Counted from the stretch's first letter, positions 15,758 through 24,499 are shown. The stretch is DNA of 64,000 nt from Modestobacter marinus (GCF_019799945.1 NZ_JABGCH010000010.1:84554-148553); one strand, 5' to 3'. Notes: a model not told the origin generated them from the sequence alone. Numbers and translations: made by a program.

Positions 15758-16917
15758 CAGTAGGTCGGCAGGGTCTTGTCGATCCGGGTCGCCCACGCGG
15801 TGACGCCGCCCTGGACGTGCACGGCGTCCCGGAAGCCGGCGTTCTTCACCGCGGCGAGGACCTCGGCGGAGCGCACCCCGGTCTTGCAGTGCAGCACGAT
15901 CGGCTTGTCGTTCGGCAGCTGCGCCAGCGCCCGGCCGGAGAGGATCTCGTCCTTGGGGATGAGCCGCGCGCCGGGGATGGAGACGATCTCGTACTCGTTC
16001 GGCTCGCGGACGTCGATGAGGTCGAAGTCCTTGCCGGCGTCCATCATGTCCTTGAGCTCGTCGACGGTGATCGTCGCGCCTGCTGCCGCCTGCTGGGCCT
16101 CGTCGGAGACGACGCCGCAGAAGGTGTCGTAGTCGATGAGCCCGGTGATCGGCTCGGCCTCCGGGTCCTTGCGCACCTTGATCGTGCGGAAGGTCATCTC
16201 CAGGGCGTCGTAGACCATCAGCCGGCCCAGCAGCGTCTCGCCGATGCCGGTGATCAGCTTGACCGCCTCGGTGGCCTGGATCGCTCCGACGGTCGCGCAG
16301 AGCACGCCCAGGACGCCGCCCTCCGCGCAGCTCGGCACCATGCCGGGCGGCGGCGGGACCGGGTACAGGTCGCGGTAGTTGGGCCCGTGCTCGTCCCAGA
16401 AGACCGACACCTGGCCGTCGAACCGGTAGATCGAGCCCCAGACGTAGGGCTTGCCGAGCAGCACGGCGGCGTCGTTGACCAGGTAGCGGGTCGCGAAGTT
16501 GTCGGTGCCGTCGACGATCAGGTCGTACTGGCTGAAGATGTCCAGGACGTTGTCGCTGTCCAGGCGCGTCTCGTGCAGCCGGACGTCGATGTTCGGGTTG
16601 ATCTCCTTGATCGAGTCGCGCGCGCTCTCGGCCTTGGACCGGCCCACGTCGGACTGACCGTGGATGATCTGGCGCTGCAGGTTCGACTCGTCGACGACGT
16701 CGAACTCGACGATGCCCAGGGTGCCCACGCCGGCCGCGGCCAGGTACATCAGCACCGGGGAGCCGAGGCCGCCCGCGCCGACGGCGAGCACCTTGGCGTT
16801 CTTGAGCCGCTTCTGCCCGTCCATACCGACGTCGGGGATGATCAGGTGGCGGCTGTAGCGGCGGACCTCGTCGATCGACAGGTCCTCAGCGGGCTCCACC
16901 AGGGGTGGCAACTGCAC
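15757..16917 (-). CDS. moeZ: Adenylyltransferase/sulfurtransferase MoeZ
   Basis: A 386-residue fusion of an E1-like MoeB/ThiF domain and a C-terminal rhodanese domain. It adenylates the C-terminus of small sulfur-carrier proteins (MoaD-, ThiS- or CysO-like) and transfers sulfur for molybdopterin, thiamine or cysteine-related synthesis. The nucleotide-binding loop GAGGLGSPVLMYLAAAGVG, NLQRQIIH, DGTDNFATRYL and PSCAEGGVLGV mark the E1 domain. IVLHCKTGVRS carries the rhodanese active-site Cys. GTG 16917 is preferred because AGGAG lies 8 bases upstream. The frame is open to 16986. The T2 hairpin follows the stop. The same gene lies in the matching M. tuberculosis block (Rv3206c, recalled). Confidence 0.93.
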   Translation of the reverse strand: MQLPPLVEPAEDLSIDEVRRYSRHLIIPDVGMDGQKRLKNAKVLAVGAGGLGSPVLMYLAAAGVGTLGIVEFDVVDESNLQRQIIHGQSDVGRSKAESARDSIKEINPNIDVRLHETRLDSDNVLDIFSQYDLIVDGTDNFATRYLVNDAAVLLGKPYVWGSIYRFDGQVSVFWDEHGPNYRDLYPVPPPPGMVPSCAEGGVLGVLCATVGAIQATEAVKLITGIGETLLGRLMVYDALEMTFRTIKVRKDPEAEPITGLIDYDTFCGVVSDEAQQAAAGATITVDELKDMMDAGKDFDLIDVREPNEYEIVSIPGARLIPKDEILSGRALAQLPNDKPIVLHCKTGVRSAEVLAAVKNAGFRDAVHVQGGVTAWATRIDKTLPTY

Positions 16918-17048
16918 GGGGCGCTCCTCACACGGCTGTGTCGTCAGGGCAGGCCGGCCCGGAGGCCGACGTCCTGAGGTGCTCAACAGCCTGACACGGC
17001 CCCCTCATTCCGCCGTCCGCGGTCCGGGTCGTGATCTCCGACGGACCG

Positions 17049-18454
17049 TCAGCGGGGACGGGCGCCCAGCACCACGAAGTCGCCGTGGGTGCCGTAGCCG
17101 AGCACGTCCTCGTGCCACGCCGTCCCGTCGAACGTGAGCAGCCACCAGGGGGCCCGGCGGCCCTGTCCGGCCCGGACCACCGCGGGGTGCGGGATGTTCG
17201 TCCCGTAGGGCGCGGCCAGGTCGCCCAGCCGGCGCAGCCGCAGGTCGTACACCGGGTAGCGGCGGCCGTCCCCGTCGCTGGCCAGCACGTACCACTCCCC
17301 GCCGATCGGCGTCAGCAGGCTGCCCTCGGTCTGCTCGAGCGAGGCGTCCGCGGCGACGAGGCGCAGGCCCTGGGCGTAGTCCGCGCCGGTCGCGACGGCC
17401 AGCGCCGGGTGGAAGGTGTAGCGGGGCGAGAACGCCAAGCACTCCACGAACGCCAGGTGCCAGCGGCCGTCGAGCAGGGCCAGCGACGGGTCCCAGGCGC
17501 TCTCCTCGGTCGGCAGGTCGAGCCGCTCGGTCTCCAGCACGTGCACGCCGGTGAGCAGGTCCTCGCTCGTGGTGGTGTGCCGCACGTGCACGCCCACCGC
17601 GGTGTCGTGGTCACCCCAGGAGGAGACGACGACGATCGTCCGGCCGGCCGGCTCGTCGACCACCAGGTGCCCGGCGTGGTCACCGAGCACCCGCCCGTCG
17701 CGGGCGGAGAACAGCGCACCGACCTGCTCGAGCCGTGCGGGGTCGGCGAGGTCCAGCGTCCAGACGCCCCAGTGGGCCTGCTGGAAGAAGCCGAGGCCGG
17801 CGCTGGTCATGGTGAGGTACAGGCGACCGTCCACGACGTACGGCGTCCCGTCCGGCCGGCGCACGACCTGCGGGTCACGCACCCCCACCGGGCCGGACAG
17901 TCCGGCCCGGACCCGGCGGACCCCGGCTGCGCTGCCGCCGCCGGCCCCCCACGCGTACTGCAGGCCGCCCAGGACGGCGGGGTCCCGCAGGTCCAGCGCG
18001 GTCCGGACCGGGTCGCGGGAGGTGAGCAGCGGGCACAGCGCGTCCCCGGCCGGGGCGGCCAGGACGGTGACCTGGTTCTCGTTGACGACGACGGCGACCT
18101 GCCCGGCCGGCTCCGGGAACAGCGGCGCCGTCCCGGCCACGGTGACGCCGTCCGGCCCGGTGACCTCGATCCGGACCTCCCCGGTCGCGGCGTCCCACCG
18201 GGCGAGCACGGACCCGGCGGGCCCGGAGAGCCCGGCGACCAGCCCCTCGCCGACCCCTGCGGGCCGAGGTCGAGCACGACCGCGCAGAAGGGCGCCACCG
18301 GTCCGGACCCGAGCAGCCGGAGCCCACCGTCGCGCTGGGCCTCCGGGTCCACCTCGTCGACGGCGACGAACGGCGAGAGCACCGAGCGCGGCCGGTGGCG
18401 GTGGACCTCCTCGAAGCGCAGCCGCAGGGGGTCCAGCTCACGTCGGCCGAACAC
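17049..18454 (-). CDS. Five-bladed beta-propeller glycosidase-like protein, frameshifted
   Basis: Two overlapping frames together encode one protein of about 468 residues. The N-terminal part runs from GTG 18454 (AGGAG 6 bases upstream) and reads FGRRELDPLRLRFEEV through VVLDLGPQG. The remainder is in another frame from about 18256 to 17049 (VGEGLVAGLSG onward). One missing base in the CCCC run at 18254-18257 (GGGG on the coding strand) explains the break, since one extra G gives a continuous protein. The second frame alone would be annotated from GTG 18209. Its sequence (GVRDPQVVRRPDG, AWDPSLALLDGRWHLAF, EGSLLTPIGGEWYVLASD) resembles five-bladed propeller glycosidases of the GH43/GH32 type. 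The exact family and substrate are not clear. Confidence 0.68.
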
Positions 18455-18483
18455 GGCCACCTCCTCGGGTCGGGACCGGCCGA

Positions 18484-18551
18484 CTCACGGGAACGGCCGG
18501 CTCACGGGAACGGCCGGCTCACGGGAACGGCCGGCTCACGGGAACGGCCAG
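18484..18551. repeat. 17-bp tandem repeat, four copies, spanning a stop codon
   Basis: Units of ctcacgggaacggccgg start at 18484, 18501, 18518 and 18535; the last unit differs only at its end. The fourth copy contains the TGA stop (18536-18538) and last codons (WPFP) of the DUF3152 gene, so the end of that gene has been tandemly copied downstream. Confidence 0.85.
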
Positions 18552-19558
18552 GCGTTCTTGGCGCAGCCGTCCAGCCCGAGCGTCTGCTGCTGCATGACCG
18601 GCGCCACCTCACCGGTCCCCGGGCACGGCTGGTGCCCCCTGCCCAGTGCGTGCCCGACCTCGTGGTTGACGACGTACTGCCGGTAGGTCGCCACGTCCCC
18701 GGCGTAGTCGGGGACGGCGGTCTCCCACCGGGCCAGGTTGATGACCGCCCGCTCGCCGTACCGGCAGGACGTGTACCCGCCGGTGCCGACGCCCGGGCAG
18801 TAGGTCTCCATGCTGCCGGGGCTGATCAGGCTGACCCGGAAGACGTAGTCGCCCGCGGCGGCCTCGGCGGCGCCGACCCGCTGGAAGGACAGCGCGCCGC
18901 CGTGCCCCCACGACCGCCCGTCCCCGAGGGTCGCCTCGACCGCCGCGGCGAAGCCGGCGGGGTCCACGCCGATGCCGTCCTCCACCTCGACGACGAACTT
19001 CTGCAGCGGTCCGCTGCCGTACACCGGGGAGACACCGTCCACGACGGTGACGCTGCCGGCGCCCTGCTCGACGTAGGTGGCCGGCGCCGCGCTGGGCGGG
19101 GTGGCGGTGGGCAGCCCCTCCCCCTCGGCCGGCGGTGGCGCGGGCGTTCCGGCGGGGCTCGGCGCACCAGGCGGGGTGGCCGTGGTCGCGCCGGCGGCGG
19201 GCGCTGCCTTGTAGGACCCGCCGTCGGCGGTGGCGGCCACGTCGGCGACGGTCAGCAGGGTCGCGACGGTCAGCAGCGGGATGGCGTACGCCCGCCAGCC
19301 GTGCCGGCGGACGAAGCGCCGGACCCAGCCGTCCGGCTCGGCGACGCGCCGGCGGCGGGAGGCGGGGCGGGCCAGGGGCCCGCTCGCCGGTCCGTACTGG
19401 TCCCGCGGCGCGACGCGGGGCGGCGGACGGCGGGGCACGGGACCGGCCGGCACGGCAGGGCGCACGTACGGGCCCAGTGGTCCCGTCGCGCGAGGTGTCC
19501 CGGCATGCGTCCGCACGGGCGGTCCGGCGGACCGGTCCGGGTGGTCCGGCCTGGTCAC
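18536..19558 (-). CDS. DUF3152 family protein with a zinc-protease motif
   Basis: A 340-residue protein. A basic, Pro-rich cytoplasmic N-terminus precedes one transmembrane helix (IPLLTVATLLTVADVAATA). An Ala-, Pro- and Thr-rich linker and an extracytoplasmic DUF3152 domain follow. That domain ends in NHEVGHALGRGHQPCPG (HExGH near residue 296), a metzincin-like HExxHxxGxxH zinc site, and in the conserved VMQQQTLGLDGC. A secreted-side metalloprotease is likely but unproven. The start is GTG 19558; there is no strong Shine-Dalgarno sequence, and earlier codons are Arg/Pro shadow. The 3' end is duplicated in a 17-bp tandem repeat. It corresponds to Rv3207c in the recalled M. tuberculosis order. 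Confidence 0.85.
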   Translation of the reverse strand: MTRPDHPDRSAGPPVRTHAGTPRATGPLGPYVRPAVPAGPVPRRPPPRVAPRDQYGPASGPLARPASRRRRVAEPDGWVRRFVRRHGWRAYAIPLLTVATLLTVADVAATADGGSYKAAPAAGATTATPPGAPSPAGTPAPPPAEGEGLPTATPPSAAPATYVEQGAGSVTVVDGVSPVYGSGPLQKFVVEVEDGIGVDPAGFAAAVEATLGDGRSWGHGGALSFQRVGAAEAAAGDYVFRVSLISPGSMETYCPGVGTGGYTSCRYGERAVINLARWETAVPDYAGDVATYRQYVVNHEVGHALGRGHQPCPGTGEVAPVMQQQTLGLDGCAKNAWPFP

Positions 19559-19631
19559 GGCGGTCAGGCTCTCACGTGGCAGCGCGTGGGCGGCGCAGCC
19601 ACCCGGGTATCGGTCTCGTGTCGGCCGCGGC

Positions 19632-20669
19632 TCACCCGCGCGCCGCCGCCTGGCCGGCCGGAACGGGCGCCGCGGCGTCCTCGGCGAGCGCGAGGACCGC
19701 CCGGGCGGTGGGCTCCGGTGACTCGAGCATGGCGAGGTGCCCCACGCCCGGCTGCATCTGCAGGCGGGCGTCCGGCAGCACGCCGACCAGCCGCTCGGCG
19801 AGCCCCGGGTCGACGAGCTTGTCGCGGTCGCCCCACACCACCAGCGTGGGCGCACGGACCGAGCGGGCCATCCGCCAGGCGTTGGCCCGGCCCAGGCGCA
19901 GGTAGGAGGTCATCAGGCCACGGAGGCTGCGGGTCAGTGCCTGCCCGGCCCACGGCTGGGCGTCGTACTGGCGCAGCTCCTCGACCGCCTCGTCGAAGCG
20001 CTCCTCCGGCACCCGGCGCGGGTCGCCGAAGCACATCTGCAGCAGGCCGCGGACCCGCTGCTCCGGGCTGACCCCGGCGATCCGCCGTCCCGCGAGGGAG
20101 GGCACACCCGGCAGCAGCACCAGGGTGATGGCCCGGTCGAAGGCCGGTGGGACCCGGTAGACCGGCATCGCCGGCGAGATGAGCGTGAGGGTGGCGACCA
20201 GGTCGGGACGGCGGGCGGCCACCCAGACGCTCACCAGCCCACCCAAGCTGTTGCCGAGCAGGTGGACCGGCCGCCCCTGGCCGGGACCGGGACGGGCGAC
20301 CATCCACTCCAGGACGTCGACGACCGCCTCGACGTGGCGGCGCATGGAGTAGTCCCGCGCCGTGGGCGCGGACATCCCGAAACCGGGCAGGTCGAGCGCG
20401 TAGCCGTCGAAGCGGACGGCGAGCAGCGCGGCCAGGTCGGTCCAGTTCGTGGACGCGCCACCGAGGCCGTGCACGTAGAGCGCGCGCTCCCGGGGCGGGT
20501 CGCCCTGCTCCGGCGGCGCGGGGTCGAGCGGCCCTCGCCAGGGGGTACAGCGGACCAGGACCTCACCGCCACCGGACACCGGCACCATCTGTCCCGGCCA
20601 CGGCGGGATGGGCGCCCCCAGCGGCCCCAGCCGTGCGAGGGGTGTCGAGGACAGCCGTGCGTCGGTCAC
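19632..20669 (-). CDS. Alpha/beta hydrolase
   Basis: A 345-residue alpha/beta-hydrolase. YVHGLGGASTNW provides the oxyanion-hole loop, LGNSLGGLVSVW the nucleophile Ser, WGDRDKLVD the acid and GVGHLAMLE the catalytic His. An esterase, lipase or C-C hydrolase are all possible. The substrate is unknown. The GTG at 20669 gives a start close to the conserved domain and 99 bases from the divergent TetR gene. The two may share a regulated promoter region. M. tuberculosis carries a lipase-like hydrolase (lipV) in the same block, but at another position. Confidence 0.88.
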   Translation of the reverse strand: MTDARLSSTPLARLGPLGAPIPPWPGQMVPVSGGGEVLVRCTPWRGPLDPAPPEQGDPPRERALYVHGLGGASTNWTDLAALLAVRFDGYALDLPGFGMSAPTARDYSMRRHVEAVVDVLEWMVARPGPGQGRPVHLLGNSLGGLVSVWVAARRPDLVATLTLISPAMPVYRVPPAFDRAITLVLLPGVPSLAGRRIAGVSPEQRVRGLLQMCFGDPRRVPEERFDEAVEELRQYDAQPWAGQALTRSLRGLMTSYLRLGRANAWRMARSVRAPTLVVWGDRDKLVDPGLAERLVGVLPDARLQMQPGVGHLAMLESPEPTARAVLALAEDAAAPVPAGQAAARG

Positions 20670-20753
20670 CTGACCGACGGTAGGACACCACTGCCCGCAC
20701 CCGCCCGGAGTGGGGCCGTCCGGCCGATCCGCGCCATCCCGGCCGGGCCGCCG

Positions 20754-20759
20754 TAAGAT
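20754..20759 (+). promoter_or_regulatory. -10 box TAAGAT upstream of tetR
   Basis: TAAGAT matches TANNNT and lies 9 bases before the ATG at 20769, predicting a leader of only a few bases. It lies in the 99-base divergent region between the hydrolase and tetR. Confidence 0.4.
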
Positions 20760-20768
20760 CCCCGGGCC

Positions 20769-21419
20769 ATGCAGCCCAGCCGCCCCGTCCCCGCGCCGCC
20801 GGCCCAGCGCCGGACGGCCCGCCTGCCGCGGGGCGCGCGCCGCGTGCAGCTGCTGCAGGCGGCGCAGGACGTCTTCGTCGCGCAGGGCTTCCACGCGGCG
20901 GCCATGGACGACATCGCCGACCGCGCTGGGGTCAGCAAGCCGGTCCTCTACCAGCACTTCCCGGGCAAGCGGGAGCTGTACCTGGCGCTGCTCGAGCAGC
21001 AGGTCGAGGAGCTCACCGACCGGGTGCGCCAGGCGATGGCCGGCACCGACGACAACCGGGCCCGGGTCAACGCGGCGGTGGGTGCCTACTTCGCGTTCAT
21101 CGACGCCGACGGCGAGGCGTTCCGGCTGGTCTTCGAGTCCGACCTGCGCAACGACGCCGAGGTGCGGGAGGTCGTCGACCGGGGCACCCGGGCGTGCACC
21201 GAGGCGATCGCCGAGGTCATCGCCGCGGACACCGGCGCCGACCAGGAACGCGCGCTGCTGCTGGCCTCGGGTCTGACCGGGTTGTTCGAGAGCAGCGCGC
21301 GGTGGCGGATCGCACACAAGGGCACGCTGTCCCGCGAGGAGGCGGTGTCGCTGATGTCGACGCTGGCCTGGCGGGGCATCTCCCGGTTCCCCCGCCGGGA
21401 CGACGTCGAGGCCGACTGA
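20769..21419 (+). CDS. TetR family transcriptional regulator
   Basis: A 216-residue TetR-type repressor. The N-terminal HTH (AAQDVFVAQGFHAAAMDDIADRAG then VSKPVLYQHFPGKRELYLALL) is textbook. The C-terminal ligand domain includes FRLVFESDLRND and is unlike well-known subfamilies, so the inducer cannot be guessed. Divergent from an alpha/beta hydrolase gene, which is a natural candidate target together with the regulator itself. The start is ATG 20769, a few bases after a TAAGAT -10 box. It matches Rv3208 of M. tuberculosis in position, by recollection. Confidence 0.92.
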   Translation: MQPSRPVPAPPAQRRTARLPRGARRVQLLQAAQDVFVAQGFHAAAMDDIADRAGVSKPVLYQHFPGKRELYLALLEQQVEELTDRVRQAMAGTDDNRARVNAAVGAYFAFIDADGEAFRLVFESDLRNDAEVREVVDRGTRACTEAIAEVIAADTGADQERALLLASGLTGLFESSARWRIAHKGTLSREEAVSLMSTLAWRGISRFPRRDDVEAD

Positions 21420-21480
21420 GCACCCCTCCCCGTTCGCTGTCGGCGCATGCGCCGGACCGGCTGCCCCGCAGCGCCTGGAC

Positions 21481-21486
21481 TAGCGT
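21481..21486 (+). promoter_or_regulatory. -10 box TAGCGT upstream of the DUF3107 gene
   Basis: TAGCGT fits TANNNT. Transcription would begin near 21493, leaving about 30 bases of leader with a strong GAGGAGG ribosome-binding site before GTG 21523. Confidence 0.4.
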
Positions 21487-21522
21487 GGTCAGCAGCAGCC
21501 AGACCTGAGGAGGCATCTGCAC

Positions 21523-21753
21523 GTGGAAGTCAAGATCGGTGTCCAACACTCGCCCCGTGAGCTGGTCATCGACAGCCCGCAGAGCCCCGACGAGATCGCG
21601 GCGGAGGTCTCCCGGGCGATGACGTCGGCGAAGGACGGCCTGCTGACCCTGGTCGACGAGCGCGGCCGCCGGGTCGTCGTCCCCTCGGCGAAGATCGCCT
21701 ACGTGGAGATCGCCGAGGCCGACCAGCGCCGGGTCGGCTTCATCGCCGGCTGA
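21523..21753 (+). CDS. DUF3107 family protein
   Basis: A 76-residue protein (MEVKIGVQHSPRELVIDS and onward) of the small DUF3107 family, conserved in actinobacteria and represented in M. tuberculosis by Rv3208A/TB9.4. The predicted fold is a small beta-rich domain: VKIGV, ELVIDS, LLTLVDERGRRVVVP and KIAYVEI are strands. No catalytic residues are apparent, and the role is unknown. The GTG at 21523 is preceded by GAGGAGG at suitable distance. It lies between tetR and a hairpin element that ends the convergent ferritin-like gene. Confidence 0.92.
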   Translation: MEVKIGVQHSPRELVIDSPQSPDEIAAEVSRAMTSAKDGLLTLVDERGRRVVVPSAKIAYVEIAEADQRRVGFIAG

Positions 21754-21781
21754 GCGCCGGAGGCGCTCGACGCAACCTGAT

Positions 21782-21847
21782 GGAACGGCCCCGGTGCAGG
21801 GGCCCACGCCGAGCTCGCGAGGCGTGGGGGGCACCGGGGTCCTTCTG
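21782..21847 (-). terminator. Hairpin terminator element T3 between convergent genes
   Basis: A long perfect stem: GGCCCCGGTGC at 21787-21797 pairs with GCACCGGGGTCC near 21831, and GGGCCCACGCC pairs with GGCGTGGGGGG. The loop is gagctcgcgag. It follows the ferritin-like stop as CAGAAGGACCCCGG on the minus strand and can serve the DUF3107 gene on the plus strand. Confidence 0.75.
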
Positions 21848-22498
21848 TCAGGGGTTGAGGCCGAGCGCCCGCATGCGCAGGCCGTGCGCGGTCGTCAGCC
21901 GCTGCAGCAGCTCACCGACGCCGGCCATGCTGCCGGTGCCGGTCATGATCAGGTCGGCGAGCTGCTCGTGCTCGGCGATCACCGCCTGCGACTGGGTGAG
22001 CGCCTCGCCGACCAGCCGGCGCGCCCACAGCGCGAGCCGCCAGCCGACCGCCGGGTCGGCGGCGATGGCCGCCCGCACCTCACGGACGGCGAACTCCGCG
22101 TGCCCGGTGTCGGCGAGCACCTCCTCGACCAGCGCCCGGTCCGGCTGCGGCAGGAACGCGGCCACCTCGCGGTAGAAGTCCGCCGCCAGCCCGTCGCCGA
22201 CGTAGGCCTTCACCAGCCCCTCGAGCCAGGTGCTGGCCCGGGTGCCGTCGTGGAAGGCGTCCAGCGCGGCCGCGAACGGGGCCATCGCCTCCGCCGGGTC
22301 CACGCCCAGCTCGACCAGCCGCGCGGTGAGCCGGTCGTGGTGCGCGACCTCGGCGGCCGCCATCCGGGCGACGGCGGCGCGGCCCTGGATCGAGGGGGCC
22401 ATCCGGGCGTCCTCGGCGAGCCGGTCGAACGCGGTCAGCTCCGCGTAGGACAGGACCCCCAGCAGTTCCACGACCGCCTTCTGGTCGACCTCACCCAC
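21848..22498 (-). CDS. Ferritin-like fold protein (MiaE-like)
   Basis: A 216-residue helical protein with spaced carboxylate/His motifs of a ferritin-like di-iron bundle. These are LSYAELTAFDRLAED, MAAAEVAHHDRL (ExxH), LADTGHAEFAV and VIAEHEQLADLI. Actinobacterial homologues are annotated as ferritin-like or tRNA-(ms2io6A)-hydroxylase-like, but the substrate is unknown. GTG 22498 is preferred over GTG 22504 because the GGAGGGGGA site is then 6 bases upstream. It lies between the DUF3107 gene and the divergent DEAD-box helicase, as in the M. tuberculosis Rv3208A-Rv3211 order, as recalled. Confidence 0.85.
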   Translation of the reverse strand: MGEVDQKAVVELLGVLSYAELTAFDRLAEDARMAPSIQGRAAVARMAAAEVAHHDRLTARLVELGVDPAEAMAPFAAALDAFHDGTRASTWLEGLVKAYVGDGLAADFYREVAAFLPQPDRALVEEVLADTGHAEFAVREVRAAIAADPAVGWRLALWARRLVGEALTQSQAVIAEHEQLADLIMTGTGSMAGVGELLQRLTTAHGLRMRALGLNP

Positions 22499-22843
22499 GT
22501 GCACTCCCCCTCCGGACCGGCCGGCCCTCCCCCTCGGGTGGTGTTCCGGGGTGTCGAGCGGGCAGCGGAGGCAGGCTAACGGGAGCCGCGGGCTACGATG
22601 GAATGGGACAGCCGCTCGGCTCGTTCTACCCTGTGCAACCCGATGTGCGCTGATGGCCGCCGGATGACGCTCCACCCGGAGCTCTCCCGGGCAGTCTGCA
22701 CTCGACGCCCGGTCGACTGGCCGCGTCGGCGCTGGATCGACATCCCGGAACCGACCGGGACCGGCGAGCGTCGCCGGCGGCGCCCCGAGGACGGGCCGCA
22801 CGGCGACGCGGGACGGTCCCCCATCAGACCTGAGGCGAGAGAA
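22499..22843 (+). promoter_or_regulatory. Divergent promoter and long 5' leader of the DEAD-box helicase
   Basis: This 345-base gap holds no gene I can support. TACGAT at 22594-22599 is a good -10 box, placing the start near 22606. The helicase CTG start at 22844 would then have a leader of about 238 bases. In-frame ATGs at 22598 and 22664 exist, but the first lies inside or before the promoter. The translation between them is Arg/Pro-rich and unlike the family. The leader could be regulatory. Confidence 0.45.
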
Positions 22844-24499
22844 CTGACCTCCACCGAGAACACCCCCACCCCCACGGCGGCTCCCGAGCTCGACCACGCC
22901 GAGACCGGCGCACCGGCTCCCGAGGAGCTGGAGTCGCAGGTCGAGCAGCTGGGTGGCGCCCCCGTGGCCAGCGACAGCCCGCTGTTCACCGATTTCGACG
23001 TGCACCCCGACATCGTCGCCGCGCTGGCCGAGGTCGGGATCACCCGCACCTTCGCCATCCAGGAGCTGACCCTCCCGCTGGCGCTGGCCGGCCACGACCT
23101 GATCGGCCAGGCGCGCACCGGCACCGGCAAGACCCTGGGCTTCGGCGTGCCGATGCTGCAGCGGGTCGTCCCGGCGGCCGAGGGCGGCGACGGCGTCCCG
23201 CAGGCGCTGGTCGTCGTCCCCACCCGTGAGCTGTGCGTGCAGGTCTCCCGCGACCTGGCCGCGGCCGGCGCCAAGCGCGGCATCCGCGTGCAGGCGATCT
23301 ACGGCGGCCGGGCGTTCGAGCCGCAGGTGCAGTCGCTGCAGTCCGGCGTCGAGATCGTCGTCGGCACCCCCGGCCGGCTGCTCGACCTCGCGCAGCAGGG
23401 CCACCTGATCCTGGGCAAGGTCAAGGTGCTCGTCCTCGACGAGGCCGACGAGATGCTCGACCTGGGCTTCCTGCCCGACATCGAGCGGATCCTGGCGATG
23501 GTCCCGGACAAGCGGCAGACCATGCTGTTCTCCGCGACGATGCCCGGCCCGATCGTCACCCTGTCCCGGTCGTTCATGAGCCAGCCGACGCACATCCGGG
23601 CGCACGGCAACGACGAGGGCTCGACGGTCCCGCAGACCACGCAGTTCATCTACCGGGCGCACAACCTGGACAAGCCCGAGCTGCTCTCCCGGGTGCTGCA
23701 GTCCCGCGACCGCGGCCTGGTCATGGTCTTCTGCCGCACCAAGCGCACCGCGCAGAAGGTCGCCGACGACCTCGTCGAGCGCGGTTTCGCCGCGGCCGCC
23801 GTGCACGGCGACCTCGGCCAGGGCGCCCGCGAGCAGGCGCTGCGCGCCTTCCGCAGCGGCAAGGTCGACGTCCTGGTCGCCACCGACGTCGCCGCCCGCG
23901 GCATCGACGTCACCGGCGTGAGCCACGTCGTGAACTACCAGTGCCCGGAGGACGAGAAGACCTACGTGCACCGGATCGGCCGGACCGGCCGCGCCGGCTC
24001 CACCGGCGTCGCGGTCACCCTGGTCGACTGGGACGACATCCCCCGCTGGCAGCTGATCAACAAGGCGCTGGACCTCGACTTCGCCGACCCGCCGGAGACC
24101 TACTCCACCTCCCCGTGGGTCTACACCGACCTGGACGTGCCCACCGGCGCGACCGGCCGGCTGCCCCGCTCGCAGCGGACCCGCGAGGGCCTGGACGCCG
24201 AGGTGGTCGAGGACCTGGGCGAGACCGGGCGCAAGCACCGGCCGGCCGGGCGCTCCGACCAGCACTCCGGCCCGGGCCGGGAGGACGCCGAGCCGTCGGC
24301 CGGCCCGAGCAAGAGCCGGCCCCGCCGCCGCACCCGCGGCGGGGGCGCCGCCGAGGCCGGTGCGGCCCCCGCGGAGGCCGACGCCGCGGCCGTCGAGACC
24401 GCCACCTCCGACGGCGGCGAGGACAGCGCACCCCGCCGTCGGCGCCGGCGGCGCGGCGGTGCCAAGCGCAGCGGCGGGGGCTCCGAGTCCGCCGCCTGA
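22844..24499 (+). CDS. rhlE: DEAD-box ATP-dependent RNA helicase (RhlE-like)
   Basis: A 551-residue DEAD-box helicase that remodels RNA or ribosomal precursors. Motifs in order are FAIQELTLPLAL (Q motif), ARTGTGKT (I), PTREL (Ia), TPGRLLDL (Ib), DEADEML (II), SATMPG (III), HGDLGQG (IV region), ATDVAARGID (V) and HRIGRTGRAG (VI). A basic, low-complexity C-terminal tail (RRRTRGGG, then RRRRRRRGGAKR) probably binds RNA. The best start is CTG at 22844 with GAGG 8 bases upstream, giving LTSTENTPTPT ahead of the conserved FTDFDVHPDIVAAL. The stop overlaps the next ATG (TGATG). Matches Rv3211 in the recalled M. tuberculosis order. Confidence 0.9.
   Translation: MTSTENTPTPTAAPELDHAETGAPAPEELESQVEQLGGAPVASDSPLFTDFDVHPDIVAALAEVGITRTFAIQELTLPLALAGHDLIGQARTGTGKTLGFGVPMLQRVVPAAEGGDGVPQALVVVPTRELCVQVSRDLAAAGAKRGIRVQAIYGGRAFEPQVQSLQSGVEIVVGTPGRLLDLAQQGHLILGKVKVLVLDEADEMLDLGFLPDIERILAMVPDKRQTMLFSATMPGPIVTLSRSFMSQPTHIRAHGNDEGSTVPQTTQFIYRAHNLDKPELLSRVLQSRDRGLVMVFCRTKRTAQKVADDLVERGFAAAAVHGDLGQGAREQALRAFRSGKVDVLVATDVAARGIDVTGVSHVVNYQCPEDEKTYVHRIGRTGRAGSTGVAVTLVDWDDIPRWQLINKALDLDFADPPETYSTSPWVYTDLDVPTGATGRLPRSQRTREGLDAEVVEDLGETGRKHRPAGRSDQHSGPGREDAEPSAGPSKSRPRRRTRGGGAAEAGAAPAEADAAAVETATSDGGEDSAPRRRRRRRGGAKRSGGGSESAA

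Noticed and set aside
18484-18551. Short direct repeats as a CRISPR array
   Set aside because: Units are 17 bp, contiguous and without spacers. This is a simple tandem repeat.
22598-22843. Upstream ATG starts for the DEAD-box helicase
   Set aside because: ATG 22598 overlaps the TACGAT promoter box and the extra residues are Arg/Pro-rich and unlike helicase N-termini.
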